22,365 bases of DNA. It comes from JANNRA01 sp031401035 (GTDB lineage Bacteria > Desulfobacterota > Binatia > HRBIN30 > CADEER01). Within the stretch, counting starts at the first letter, position 1, and each line of letters begins with the position of its first letter. A program made the position numbers and the translations under genes. The stretch spans positions 1 through 22,365 of the forward strand of contig JANNRA010000143.1 in the NCBI GenBank assembly GCA_031401035.1. Direction: 5' to 3'. The notes beneath the pieces are model-generated. The model was given only the letters and a program-made list of their open reading frames with translations, ran no database searches and was not told the DNA's origin. Below are positions 1-8,273 of this stretch, one piece after another.

Positions 1-50
1 CGCCCGCAGCGCAGCGCGGTACGCTGCGGGCGAGACGCCCGCGGTCCCAG
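1..50. repeat. GC-rich palindromic dispersed repeat, cut by the window edge
   Basis: Bases 1-11 (CGCCCGCAGCG) and 22-32 (CGCTGCGGGCG) are perfect reverse complements with a 10-base spacer. Bases 23-50, read on the minus strand, begin CTGGGACCGCGGGCG. That closely matches the element at 9859-9884, which begins CTGGGAGCGCGGGCG, so this is another copy of the same dispersed family. No coding potential is apparent. The left boundary is unknown because the window begins inside it. Confidence 0.55.
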
Positions 51-128
51 CCACTGCTCATATTGTCGGCGCTGCGCACCCGATCACCGGCTCTACACAG
101 CCTCGCCAGCGGCTGGTACACATCGCGC

Positions 129-548
129 ATGCGCTACTTGCACACGATGCTTCGCGTCACCGACCTCGACGCGTCGCTGGCTTTCTATTGCCAGGCGCTG
201 GGCCTCATCGAACTGCGCCGGCACGAGGTGGCGCCGGGACGCTACACACTGGTCTTCCTCGGCGCCGCGGAGAATCCCGATGCGCAGGTCGAGTTGACCT
301 ACAACTGGGACCCGGAACCCTACGGCGGCGGCCGTAATTTCGGCCATCTCGCCTACGAGGTCGAGGACGTCTACGTCGCCTGCCAGCGCCTCGTCGATCA
401 CGGCGTCCCCATCAACCGCCCGCCGCGCGACGGCCGCATGGCCTTCGTGCGCTCGCCCGACGGCATCTCGGTCGAACTGCTGCAGCGCGGCAGGCCGCTG
501 GCGCCCGCCGCGCCGTGGTCGTCGATGCCCAACACCGGCAGCTGGTAG
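129..548 (+). CDS. gloA: Lactoylglutathione lyase (glyoxalase I)
   Basis: 139 residues from the ATG at 129. An upstream in-frame start at 63 adds 22 residues unlike the family and is rejected. The enzyme isomerises the methylglyoxal-glutathione hemithioacetal to S-lactoylglutathione in the cytoplasm. The N-terminus MRYLHTMLRV and the block VELTYNW match bacterial GloA closely. The four metal ligands of the E. coli-type enzyme can be placed: His5, Glu55 (in VELTYNW), His73 (FGHLAYEV) and Glu116 (DGISVELL). Length is close to E. coli GloA (135). The loop around 38-53 is slightly rearranged and a Pro-rich C-terminal tail is added. No convincing ribosome binding site precedes it. The stop overlaps the Shine-Dalgarno of the next gene, so the two are probably co-transcribed. 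Confidence 0.93.
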   Translation: MRYLHTMLRVTDLDASLAFYCQALGLIELRRHEVAPGRYTLVFLGAAENPDAQVELTYNWDPEPYGGGRNFGHLAYEVEDVYVACQRLVDHGVPINRPPRDGRMAFVRSPDGISVELLQRGRPLAPAAPWSSMPNTGSW

Positions 549-558
549 GAGGCGCCGC

Positions 559-1626
559 ATGCAGGACTTCGAGCAGGAGCTGAACACTTACGCCAAGCGG
601 GTCTTCGACAACCTGAGCGGCCTGACCGTCTCGGCGATGATCTACTTCGGCTACCACCTCGGCCTCTACCGCGCCCTCGACGGCGCCGGCGCACTGACCA
701 GCGAGGCGCTGGCGGCGCGCACCGGTCTGCACGAGCGCTGGGTGCGCGAGTGGCTACGCGGCCAGGCGGCGGCGCAGTTGCTCGACTACGACGGCGCCGG
801 CGGCTTCTCGCTCTCGGCGGTCGGCGCCCTGGTGCTGGCCAACGCGCAGAGCCCGGCCTACGCGGCCGGCGTGTTCGCCGAGCTGCCGTCACAGTTCGTC
901 GTCCTCGAGCCGCTGCGCGAGTCGTTCCGCACCGGCGTCGGGCTGCCCTACGACGCCTTCGGGTGCAGCGGCGCGCTGGCCATCGAGGGCCTGCTGGCAC
1001 CGTGGTTCCGCACCATGCTGGTGCCCATCGCCCTGCCGCAGCTCGACGGCGTCGTCGCACGCCTGGAGGCCGGCGGGCGCGCCGCCGACATCGGCTGCGG
1101 TACCGGCGTCGCGCTGCTGGAACTGGCGAGGGCTTTCCCGCGCAGCGAGTTCCACGGCTACGACATCTCGGTGCATGCCCTCGCCCACGCGGCGCGCTAC
1201 GCGCGCGAGACCGGCGTCCCCAACGCCTATTTCCACGACCCGCGCCGCGAACCACTGCCGACCGACGCCAGCTTCGACTTCGTCACCGCCTTCGACTGCC
1301 TGCACGACATGACCCAGCCACAAGAGGCGATGCGCGCCGTCCGCGCGGCGCTGAAGCCCGACGGCGTCTGGCTGATCGCTGACATCAACGCCAAGCCGAG
1401 CTTCGAGGAGAACCTCGCCTCCAACCCGATGGTGGCGATGATGTACGGCTTCTCGGTGTTGAGCTGCCTGTCGTCGAGTCTCTCGGAACCCGGCGGCCTG
1501 GGGCTCGGCACGCTCGGCTTCAGCGAACCGCTGGCGCGCGAGATGACCGCGGCGGCCGGTTTCACGCGCTTCGAGCGCCGCGACTTCGGCAATCCGTTCA
1601 ACGCATACTACGAGGTGCGGCCGTAG
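559..1626 (+). CDS. Class I SAM-dependent methyltransferase with N-terminal winged helix
   Basis: 355 residues. Bases 547-552 read AGGAGG, overlapping the gloA stop and 6 bases before the ATG, which fixes the start. The first ~110 residues look like the helical/winged-helix dimerisation domain of small-molecule methyltransferases (AMIYFGYHLGLYRAL, then LAARTGLHERWVREWLRG). The Rossmann methyltransferase domain follows, with SAM-binding motif I around residues 175-183 (AADIGCGTG), an acidic residue at the end of strand 2 (YDIS, ~202) and FDFVTAFDCLHDM as motif IV. Such proteins methylate small organic acceptors; the substrate cannot be read from the sequence. Pairing with glyoxalase I suggests a role in detoxification or secondary metabolism, which is inference only. 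Confidence 0.88.
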   Translation: MQDFEQELNTYAKRVFDNLSGLTVSAMIYFGYHLGLYRALDGAGALTSEALAARTGLHERWVREWLRGQAAAQLLDYDGAGGFSLSAVGALVLANAQSPAYAAGVFAELPSQFVVLEPLRESFRTGVGLPYDAFGCSGALAIEGLLAPWFRTMLVPIALPQLDGVVARLEAGGRAADIGCGTGVALLELARAFPRSEFHGYDISVHALAHAARYARETGVPNAYFHDPRREPLPTDASFDFVTAFDCLHDMTQPQEAMRAVRAALKPDGVWLIADINAKPSFEENLASNPMVAMMYGFSVLSCLSSSLSEPGGLGLGTLGFSEPLAREMTAAAGFTRFERRDFGNPFNAYYEVRP

Positions 1627-1742
1627 TCGGGTTTCCCCCGCACGTCGCGCGGCAGCGGCGGCGCCCTCCAGGGAGACGCGAACCGGGGTAACGTCGAAAC
1701 GCCGCTCGTGCGTCACCGCGCATCCTGCTACGGCTGCGGTCG

Positions 1743-2750
1743 ATGCGGAAAGCACCCATCAAGTGGGGGGCGGGGTGGGTCGCCCTCGCCCTGGCGTCGC
1801 TGTCCGCCTGCTCGCCGCGCGCGGCGGCCCCGGCCGCCGCTGGGGCGGGCGAGCCGGTGTCGCTGCGCTTCGGGTGGCCTGTCGGCATGCAGGCACAGGT
1901 GCAGACCGATGCCGTGCGACAGCGCGCCATCGGCGGACAGACACGCGAAGGGGCGACCACCACCACCTACGCGCTGGTGGTGCGGGCGGACGCGGATGGC
2001 GTGTTGGTGCAGAGCTATGACGTCCGTTCGCAGATCCACAGCGACGGCGCTTCCCCGGAGCAGCAGGCGTTGCTTGGCTTCTTCGCGCGCGCCTCGGCGA
2101 GCCTGCCGAGCCTGGTCGTCGGTCCGAGCGGGCAGGTGGTGGCGCTGCGCGGCGTCGCCGAGCTGCGCCGCGACCTGGCGAGTGCGGTGAAACCGTTGGT
2201 GCGCGCCAATCCCGACCAGGCGGATGCGGTGCAACAGTCGTTCGACACCATGTTCGCCGAGGAGCGCATCGCCGCCAGCGTCGCCGGGCAGTGGACGCCG
2301 ATCGTCGGCGCCTGGGCCGGCGCCAACCTGGTCATCGGGCAGACCTACGAGGGCAGCGACCAACAGCCGGGCCCACTGGTGCCCGACATGCCGATCGTCA
2401 TGGCCTACGAGTACCGCATCACCCGCCGCCTGCCGTGCGCCGCCGGCGGCGCCGGGCTCGAGTGCGTCGAGATCCGCCTCGTCTCGCGCCCCACCGAGGA
2501 GGCGCTGCCGGCGATCCGCGCCTCGATGCAGCAGCTGTTCACCATGAACGCGCCGCAGGGTGCGGCCATGCCCGACATCGACGACCTGACGGTCGAGAAC
2601 ACCCTGCTGCTGGTCACCGAGCCGGCGACGCTGCGCCCGCACCGCCTGGTGCAGGAGCGCACGGTGAGCGGCACGGTGCGACAGGCGCAACAGCCGGACG
2701 TGGCGGTGCGCCAGGTCGAGCGGGCGGAGTCGAGCTACCGCTACCGCTGA
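1743..2750 (+). CDS. Putative lipoprotein of unknown function
   Basis: 335 residues, not recognised. A short basic N-terminus and hydrophobic stretch (GWVALALASL) lead to a lipobox LSAC with the lipidated Cys at 23, followed by an Ala/Pro-rich linker, so it should be a lipid-anchored envelope protein. The body looks like beta-rich soluble sequence with a typical globular composition (TYALVVRADADGVLVQSYDV; VGPSGQVVALRG). The last third (PHRLVQERTVSGTVR) has the feel of proteins that compare treated and untreated signal over a beta barrel-like fold, but I cannot name a family with confidence. Two Cys pairs are absent; only Cys at ~232 and ~240 could pair. It ends 32 bases before the convergent CoA transferase gene. 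Confidence 0.75.
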   Translation: MRKAPIKWGAGWVALALASLSACSPRAAAPAAAGAGEPVSLRFGWPVGMQAQVQTDAVRQRAIGGQTREGATTTTYALVVRADADGVLVQSYDVRSQIHSDGASPEQQALLGFFARASASLPSLVVGPSGQVVALRGVAELRRDLASAVKPLVRANPDQADAVQQSFDTMFAEERIAASVAGQWTPIVGAWAGANLVIGQTYEGSDQQPGPLVPDMPIVMAYEYRITRRLPCAAGGAGLECVEIRLVSRPTEEALPAIRASMQQLFTMNAPQGAAMPDIDDLTVENTLLLVTEPATLRPHRLVQERTVSGTVRQAQQPDVAVRQVERAESSYRYR

Positions 2751-2755
2751 CGGGC

Positions 2756-2776
2756 CACCGCGAGGGCGGCGCGGTG
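2756..2776. terminator. Possible bidirectional hairpin between convergent genes
   Basis: CACCGCG (2756-2762) and CGCGGTG (2770-2776) are perfect reverse complements with a 7-base loop, sitting in the 32-base gap between the converging lipoprotein and CoA transferase genes. There is no T-tract on either side, so intrinsic termination is uncertain; position is the main support. Confidence 0.3.
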
Positions 2777-2782
2777 CGGACG

Positions 2783-4045
2783 CTAGCCGAGGACGCCGGC
2801 GGCGCGTAGGGCGGCGATGCGCGCGGCGTCGTAGCCGAGGAGGTCGCGCAGGACCGCGTCGGTGTCGCGCCCGGCCTCGACGGCGGCCTTGTCGGGCACC
2901 GGGAGGGCCTCGCCGATCGGCTTGATCGGCGACGGCATCAGGTCGGTGCCGGCGTCCGCGTGCGGGCGCAGAGGCAGGCGGGCGAGGAACTGCGGGTCGC
3001 GGGTGATCGACTTGGTGTCGTTGACCGGACAGAGCGTGGTGTTGTGCTCCTGGCCGAAGCGTACCCACTCGGTGGTGCTGCGGGTGGCAAAGATTTCGGC
3101 CAGGGTGCGGCGCAGGGCGACGTTGCCGCGTGCGTGGTCGGCGTACTTCGCGCCGGGGTTCTGTTCGAACAGCTCGGGGCGGCCGACGCCGAGGCAGAAG
3201 TTCTTCCAGAACTCGCGCTCGGAGGCCATGAACAAAATGAGGCCGTCCGTCGAGCGATAGTACTGGTAGCGCACCGACTCGGTCATGCTGTTGTCGCCGA
3301 CCGGCCGGCGTTCGCCCTTGCCGTCGCCGTCGTTGCCGGTGACCTCGTCCTCGGGTCGCTCGTAGGCCTTGTTGCCCTCGATGCCGTTCCAATTGAACGC
3401 CGCGGCGGCGTCGCTCTGTGCCACCTCGAAGCGGCACGGCTGGCCGGTGGCGCGGGCGCGGATAATCGCCGCGCAGATGCCGAGCGCGGCGTAGAGCGGG
3501 CCGGCGTTGATGCCGATGGTGGTGTAGCTCGGGATGGTCGGCTCGCCGGCGGCGTTGTAGGTCGGCCGCGCCGCGCCGGCCCAGGCGTCGTAGGCGATGC
3601 CGTGGCTCGGCATGTCCCTGTAGGGCCCGCTGAGGCCGTAGCCGGAGATCTGGCAGAAGACGACGCGCGGGTTGAGCTCGCACATGCGCGCGTAGCTCAT
3701 GCCGAGGCGCTCGAGGGCGCCCGGCCGCATGGCCTCGATCACCGCGTCGGCGCCGCGCACCAGCTCGGCATACGCGGCGAGGCCGTCCGGCGCCTTCAGG
3801 TTCAGCACCACACTGCGTTTGCCGCGGTTGAGGTGCCAGTGCAGCAGCGAGACGCCGTCGATGATCGGGAAGGCCATCTTGCGCACGTAGTCGCCGCCCG
3901 GGTTCTCGACCTTGATCACATCGGCACCGAGGTCGGCGAGGTTCATGCCGACGGCGGCGGGCCCGAGCAGCGAACTCTCGATGATGCGCACGCCGGCGAG
4001 CATGCCGGTGGTCGGTGCGGATGCGGTCATCTGGGGTGGGGTCAT
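2783..4045 (-). CDS. CaiB/BaiF (family III) CoA transferase, catalytic Asp apparently Gly
   Basis: 420 residues from the ATG at 4045, which has GGAGG five bases upstream. The open frame continues far upstream but only as a shadow of the helicase gene. Family hallmarks are visible: N-terminal LAGVRIIE, LGADVIKVENPGGDYVR (40-55), LNRGKRSVVLNLK (72-84), AVIEAMRPGALERLG (101-115) and FCQISGYGLSGPYRD (130-144). Members move CoA between carboxylic acids or racemise 2-methylacyl-CoAs. The segment SHGIAYDAWAG (147-157) matches the GHDxxY region of alpha-methylacyl-CoA racemases. The residue 30 positions later, where the essential Asp normally lies, is Gly178 (TTIGINAGPL). Substrate unknown; it may be a divergent or inactive member. 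It is 92 bases downstream of the helicase gene on the same strand. Confidence 0.88.
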   Translation of the reverse strand: MTPPQMTASAPTTGMLAGVRIIESSLLGPAAVGMNLADLGADVIKVENPGGDYVRKMAFPIIDGVSLLHWHLNRGKRSVVLNLKAPDGLAAYAELVRGADAVIEAMRPGALERLGMSYARMCELNPRVVFCQISGYGLSGPYRDMPSHGIAYDAWAGAARPTYNAAGEPTIPSYTTIGINAGPLYAALGICAAIIRARATGQPCRFEVAQSDAAAAFNWNGIEGNKAYERPEDEVTGNDGDGKGERRPVGDNSMTESVRYQYYRSTDGLILFMASEREFWKNFCLGVGRPELFEQNPGAKYADHARGNVALRRTLAEIFATRSTTEWVRFGQEHNTTLCPVNDTKSITRDPQFLARLPLRPHADAGTDLMPSPIKPIGEALPVPDKAAVEAGRDTDAVLRDLLGYDAARIAALRAAGVLG

Positions 4046-4137
4046 CTGGGCCTCCGGGTCGCGCGGTGCTGAAAACACACCGTGCCGTAGCGGGCGTCGC
4101 CGCCGCAAGTCCGGCGCAGGTCTCGGCCAAGTCGGGG

Positions 4138-7100
4138 TCAGGTCTCGGAAAAGAGGTACGCGAGGTCGTCGCGCGTCAGGGCGCGCGAGAAACCGTCCTC
4201 GCCGAGGACCTCGCGCGCCAGCGCCGCCTTGCTCTGCTGCAGGGCGAAGATCTTCTCCTCGATCGTACCGCGCGCCACCAGGCGGTAGGCGATGACGGTC
4301 CGATCCTGGCCGATGCGATGGGCGCGGTCGATCGCCTGCGCTTCGACGGCCGGATTCCACCACGGATCGAACAGCACGACGTAGCTCGCCGCCGTCAGGT
4401 TGAGGCCGGTGCCGGCGGCTTTCAACGACAGCAGGAAGACCGCCGGGCGCGGATCCGCCTGGAAGTCGGCCACCAGGCGCTCGCGGTGCACCGACGCACC
4501 GGTCAGCATGTGGCACGGCACCTCGCGCGCCGTCAGCGCCGCGCGCAGCAGTTTCAGGCATTCGACGAACTGCGAGAACAGCAACACCTTGTGCCCCTCG
4601 GCCAGCAGCGGCTCGAGCAACTCGAAGAGGGCGTCGAACTTGCCCGAGGCGAGCGTCGCGCGGCCGCCGGCGAGGGCCGGATGGCAGCAGATCTGCCGCA
4701 GGCGGGTCAGCGCCGCCAGGATACTGATGCGATGCTTGGCCATGCCCGCCGCCCCGCCGAGGCCCTCGACCAGGGCGCGACTGCGGCGCAAGTGGTCGAG
4801 GTAGAGCAGGCGCTGCTCGCGGGCGAGCTCGCAGTCGAGGCGCTCCTCGATGCGCGCCGGCAGCTCGGGCGCCACCGCGGCCTTGCTGCGCCGCAGCAGG
4901 ATCGGGCGCAGTTTCGCGGCGAGTAACCGGCGCTGCGACGGTGCCGCGTCGAGGCTGTCGAAGCGATCCTGAAAGCGCCCGCGCGCGCCGAGATACCCGG
5001 GCGTGACGCACTCGACGATGCTCCACAGGTCGAGGGCGCGGTTCTCCAGCGGCGTGCCGGTGAGGGCGAGCCGGCGCCGCGCCGACAACGTGCGTGCGAC
5101 GCGGGTGATGTCGGCATCGGGATTCTTCAGGTTCTGTGCTTCGTCGAAGATGAGTGCCTGCAGGGACACCGCGCGCCACCGCTCGGCGTCGCGGCGCAGC
5201 AGGGCGTAGTTGGTAACCACCAGCTGGTGGTCGGTGGCGTGGCGGTCGACGATGGCGTCGAGCTGCGCCTGGCGGCCGCCGCCACGCGTCAGCACCAGCA
5301 CGCGCAGGGTGGGCGTGAAGCGCTCGGCTTCGCGGGCCCAGATATGTACGACCGAGGCCGGACAGACCACCAGGCTGGGGCCGGCGTGCGGGTTGGCGGC
5401 GTAGAAATGCTGCAGCCAGGTCAACGCCTGCAGCGTCTTGCCGAGTCCCATGTCGTCGGCCAGCACGGCACCGAGTCCGAGGCTGGCGGCGTGGACGAGA
5501 AACTCGAAGCCGCGCTGCTGGTACGGCCGCAGCGCGGCGCGCAGGTCGGCCGGCGGGTCGACGCGCGGCAGGCCGGCAAACGCCGCCACGCGGTCGCGCA
5601 AGGTGCGCGCGGCGGCGACCGTCTCGGCATCGCCGCCGAGCCGCTCCAGGGTCGCCAGGCTCTCCGGCGCGGCGCCGGCGAGCTGCCAGACGCTGAGGCG
5701 TTGCGGCCCGCTGCCGACCTCGAGGCCGAGGTCGGCGCAGAGCGCGGCGGTCTCGTCGTAAGCCTGCGCGGTGTCGCGACGCACCCAGCCACCCGAGAGA
5801 CGCACGAAGGTCGTCGTCGCGGCGCGCAGGCGCAGCAGATCCGCATCGTCGAGCCGCTCGCTCTCGCTCTGCCAGTCGGCGGAGACCTCGAACCAATCCG
5901 TGCCGCTGGCGGCGACGCGCAGGCGCGGGCGCACCGGCGTGCCGACGAGCAGCCGGCGCACGCGCGCCGTGCCGACGACGACGAGCTGCGGCGGGCGCAC
6001 CGCCCATGCCTCTGCGAGGGCCTGCATGTTGCGCGGCGAGGCGTGCATCCACCAGCCGACGTCGCGGTCCGCGGCGCTCGGCACCTGGCCGCCGGGCCGC
6101 CCGACACTGCCCGGCCGCGCCGGCAGGGCGGCGAACCACTCGCGGGCGGGGTCCACCCGCGCGGGATCCGGCTCCTCCCACCACGGCGCCGCGCCGGGTG
6201 CGTCGGCGAGCGCCGGCGACGGCGCGTCCCCGAGCGACGCGTCAGTGAGTGCCAGTGGCGCCGCGTCGTCGAGCGCGGTCAGCGGATCGCCCGGGCGGCG
6301 GTCGGGGCTCGGCACGGCCGCATCCCAGCGTCCCTCGGGCCGGTACTCGAAGGCGCCGTCGGTGAGCAGCGGACCGCCGGGTGCCCACGGCGCCGTGCGC
6401 CGGTGGGCGAGCAGGCGGAGGTGCAGCCAGTCCTCGTCGCGCAGGTCGAGCGCCATCAGCGGCACCACGTCGTGCAGGCGCGTCTGCGCCGCCAGGGTGT
6501 CGCGCAGGTGCGGGAAGCCGCTCAGCAAGCTGGCGATCAGCGTGCGCCGCTCGTCGGCCGGCACCGGCATGGGACCATCGCTGACGAAGTGGCGAACGGT
6601 CATCAGCTTCGGGGAGTCGGGAACCTCATACACCACCCCGCCGGCGATCAGCACGCCGCTGCGCGGCGCCTCGTCGGCGGCGGCAGAGGTGGTGAAATAC
6701 AGGCCCTCGCGCACCGGTAGCTGGCGGCCGTCGGGCCAAAGGAAGGCGAGATCGAGCAGGGCGTCGCCGGCCGCGTCCTGGCACACCGGCACCAGGCGAA
6801 CGGGGGTGTCGTCGAAGCGCAGCGGCGCGCCGGAGGTGAGGTCGCCGCGCCGACCCGCATCCTCCGACTCGACAATCCAGGTCGCCAGGTCGGCGTCCGC
6901 GACGCGCCGCGCCAGGCGCAGCAGGACGTCGAGCGGGAGGCCGAAGCGGGCCGGCGAGCCGAACGAACCCTCCGCGAGCCGAATGTCACCGTCGGTCAGC
7001 ATCGTCAGTGCCGCGGCCTGACCGCTGGGCAGGTGGCCGGGGGAGCGCAGCAGCTCGCTACGCAGCTGCAGGAGCTGATGTAGCGTGCGCGGCGCGTCGG

Positions 7101-7866
7101 CGATGCGCGGCGAGGTGACGCGGACCTCGAGGCCGAGGCCGACGCCGCCCGGCACCGGCGCCAGCACGACGACCAGACGCAGGCGGCGCGTCGGCGGCGT
7201 GCGGCGCCGCTCGGCCCACTGCGCCAGCTCGGCAACCACGGCGGCGCGCCGTGCCGCGCTCGCCCGCTGCGCCAGATCGGTGCGCCCGCTGAAGGTCCGC
7301 AGCCACGGCGGCACGGCCTTCGGCGCGGTGCGCTGCAGCAGTTCCGCCAGGCGCCAGCAGAGCAGGTCGCTGTCGGGCTCGCGCAAGATCTCCGCCAACG
7401 TCGTCGGCTCGATCGCCGCGCCGGGCGCGCGCCGCAGCAGCGGCGCGAGGATCATGTGGCGGCGCCAAGGCTCGGTACTGGCGCGCAGCTGCGCCAGTAT
7501 GCTGGCGCCGGCGTCCGCGGCCCCGGGCGCCGGGCCTGTCGCCGGCGCGACGGCGGCAGGCACGGCGCCGCGCAGCATCGTCACCGCCAGCGCGTAGGCG
7601 TGCTTGCAGTGGAACGCGACCGGGCAACTGCATTCGTGGTCCCACGCCGGCCCGCGCCAGTTCCAGTAGGTGTCGTACACCTGGGTGCCGCTGACGTCGG
7701 CGGACCAGATCGCACCGAACACCTCGATCGGTCCGACGCGACCGTCGCTAACGTAGCGCATGCCGCGTTGCCCGACGCGATGGTCGAAGCCGGACAGCGC
7801 GGCGCGCAACGCCAAGAGCTGTTCGTCATCGAGCCGCCGGTGATCACCTGCCGGTCGTCGCGCCAT
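4138..7866 (-). CDS. SWIM zinc-finger SNF2/DEAD-like helicase (Swi2/Snf2 ATPase)
   Basis: 1242 residues from the ATG at 7866, which has AAGGA about eight bases upstream; an in-frame TTG at 7902 is less likely. A SWIM zinc motif lies near the N-terminus: Cys79-x-Cys81-x5-Cys87-x-His89. A long central region (~100-770) of unassigned fold follows, part of which may be the bacterial SNF2-associated domain. The ATPase core contains ADDMGLGKT (Walker A, Lys810), FDEAQNLKNP (Walker B, Asp908-Glu909) and LTGTPLEN (motif III). The C-terminal RecA lobe has VLLFSQF, AGTGLNLTAASYVV and AIDRAHRIGQDR (motif VI). Such proteins are double-stranded DNA translocases of the RapA/HepA-like group; the specific role is not known. 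The yheU-like gene ends 43 bases upstream on the same strand. Confidence 0.92.
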   Translation of the reverse strand: MARRPAGDHRRLDDEQLLALRAALSGFDHRVGQRGMRYVSDGRVGPIEVFGAIWSADVSGTQVYDTYWNWRGPAWDHECSCPVAFHCKHAYALAVTMLRGAVPAAVAPATGPAPGAADAGASILAQLRASTEPWRRHMILAPLLRRAPGAAIEPTTLAEILREPDSDLLCWRLAELLQRTAPKAVPPWLRTFSGRTDLAQRASAARRAAVVAELAQWAERRRTPPTRRLRLVVVLAPVPGGVGLGLEVRVTSPRIADAPRTLHQLLQLRSELLRSPGHLPSGQAAALTMLTDGDIRLAEGSFGSPARFGLPLDVLLRLARRVADADLATWIVESEDAGRRGDLTSGAPLRFDDTPVRLVPVCQDAAGDALLDLAFLWPDGRQLPVREGLYFTTSAAADEAPRSGVLIAGGVVYEVPDSPKLMTVRHFVSDGPMPVPADERRTLIASLLSGFPHLRDTLAAQTRLHDVVPLMALDLRDEDWLHLRLLAHRRTAPWAPGGPLLTDGAFEYRPEGRWDAAVPSPDRRPGDPLTALDDAAPLALTDASLGDAPSPALADAPGAAPWWEEPDPARVDPAREWFAALPARPGSVGRPGGQVPSAADRDVGWWMHASPRNMQALAEAWAVRPPQLVVVGTARVRRLLVGTPVRPRLRVAASGTDWFEVSADWQSESERLDDADLLRLRAATTTFVRLSGGWVRRDTAQAYDETAALCADLGLEVGSGPQRLSVWQLAGAAPESLATLERLGGDAETVAAARTLRDRVAAFAGLPRVDPPADLRAALRPYQQRGFEFLVHAASLGLGAVLADDMGLGKTLQALTWLQHFYAANPHAGPSLVVCPASVVHIWAREAERFTPTLRVLVLTRGGGRQAQLDAIVDRHATDHQLVVTNYALLRRDAERWRAVSLQALIFDEAQNLKNPDADITRVARTLSARRRLALTGTPLENRALDLWSIVECVTPGYLGARGRFQDRFDSLDAAPSQRRLLAAKLRPILLRRSKAAVAPELPARIEERLDCELAREQRLLYLDHLRRSRALVEGLGGAAGMAKHRISILAALTRLRQICCHPALAGGRATLASGKFDALFELLEPLLAEGHKVLLFSQFVECLKLLRAALTAREVPCHMLTGASVHRERLVADFQADPRPAVFLLSLKAAGTGLNLTAASYVVLFDPWWNPAVEAQAIDRAHRIGQDRTVIAYRLVARGTIEEKIFALQQSKAALAREVLGEDGFSRALTRDDLAYLFSET

Positions 7867-7908
7867 CCACCCTGTCCTTGCCGGGCGCCGCGAACTTCGC
7901 AACCACCT

Positions 7909-8142
7909 TCAGCGGCGCGCCACGACGATGTTGGCGGCGCGCGACTCGGGATCGAAGAAGATCTTGGCCTCGCCGCGTTCGAGCTGGCGCATGATGTCGC
8001 GCACCTTCTCCTCGAGCGAGCGCTCGACGCGGCCGTAGTCGGTGCCGTCGCGGCTGGCGAACTCCTCGACCAGGCCGCGCAGCGCCGCCGGGCTGAGGGT
8101 GGTCAGCGGCACCTCGATCGGCGGTGACGGCGTCTCATCCAT
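7909..8142 (-). CDS. yheU: YheU-family (UPF0270) small protein
   Basis: 77 residues from the ATG at 8142. Longer in-frame starts run into the tandem repeat at 8184-8234 and encode repeat-derived sequence (TQAWRERKPG), so they are rejected. The segment LSPAALRGLVEEFASRDGTD followed by YG-x-x-E-R-x-L-E-x-K-V-x-x-I-x-R-Q-L-x-x-G-E-A matches E. coli YheU (72 residues), whose function is not well established. It is strongly charged with no membrane segment, so presumably cytoplasmic. It lies 42 bases before the SNF2 helicase on the same strand and is probably co-transcribed with it. The ribosome binding site is weak. Confidence 0.85.
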   Translation of the reverse strand: MDETPSPPIEVPLTTLSPAALRGLVEEFASRDGTDYGRVERSLEEKVRDIMRQLERGEAKIFFDPESRAANIVVARR

Positions 8143-8183
8143 GCGCTGCGCAGAGTCGCCACGCGACCGCCCGCCAGTCAACC

Positions 8184-8234
8184 CAGGCTTGCGTTCGCGC
8201 CAGGCTTGCGTTCGCGCCATGCTTGCGTTCGCAG
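8184..8234. repeat. Three tandem copies of a 17-bp repeat
   Basis: 8184-8200 and 8201-8217 are identical (CAGGCTTGCGTTCGCGC); 8218-8234 (CATGCTTGCGTTCGCAG) differs at three positions. The array lies between the divergent yheU-like gene and the solute-binding lipoprotein gene, in the region that must contain both promoters. Confidence 0.85.
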
Positions 8235-8273
8235 CAGCCCTTGAGTACCCCCCGCGGGCGAGGAGGCGGTGTG

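Noticed and set aside
1728..4130. 800-codon minus-strand frame covering the lipoprotein and CoA transferase region
   Set aside because: Arg/Pro-rich shadow translation; real genes on both strands with good start sites account for the region.
2783..6184. 1133-residue fusion of the CoA transferase with an N-terminal extension
   Set aside because: The extension is the out-of-frame shadow of the helicase; ATG 4045 has a GGAGG ribosome binding site and starts the family homology.
5227..6720. 497-codon plus-strand frame within the SNF2 helicase gene
   Set aside because: Repetitive Arg/Gly/Ala translation and no start signals; the minus-strand helicase has intact domains over the same region.
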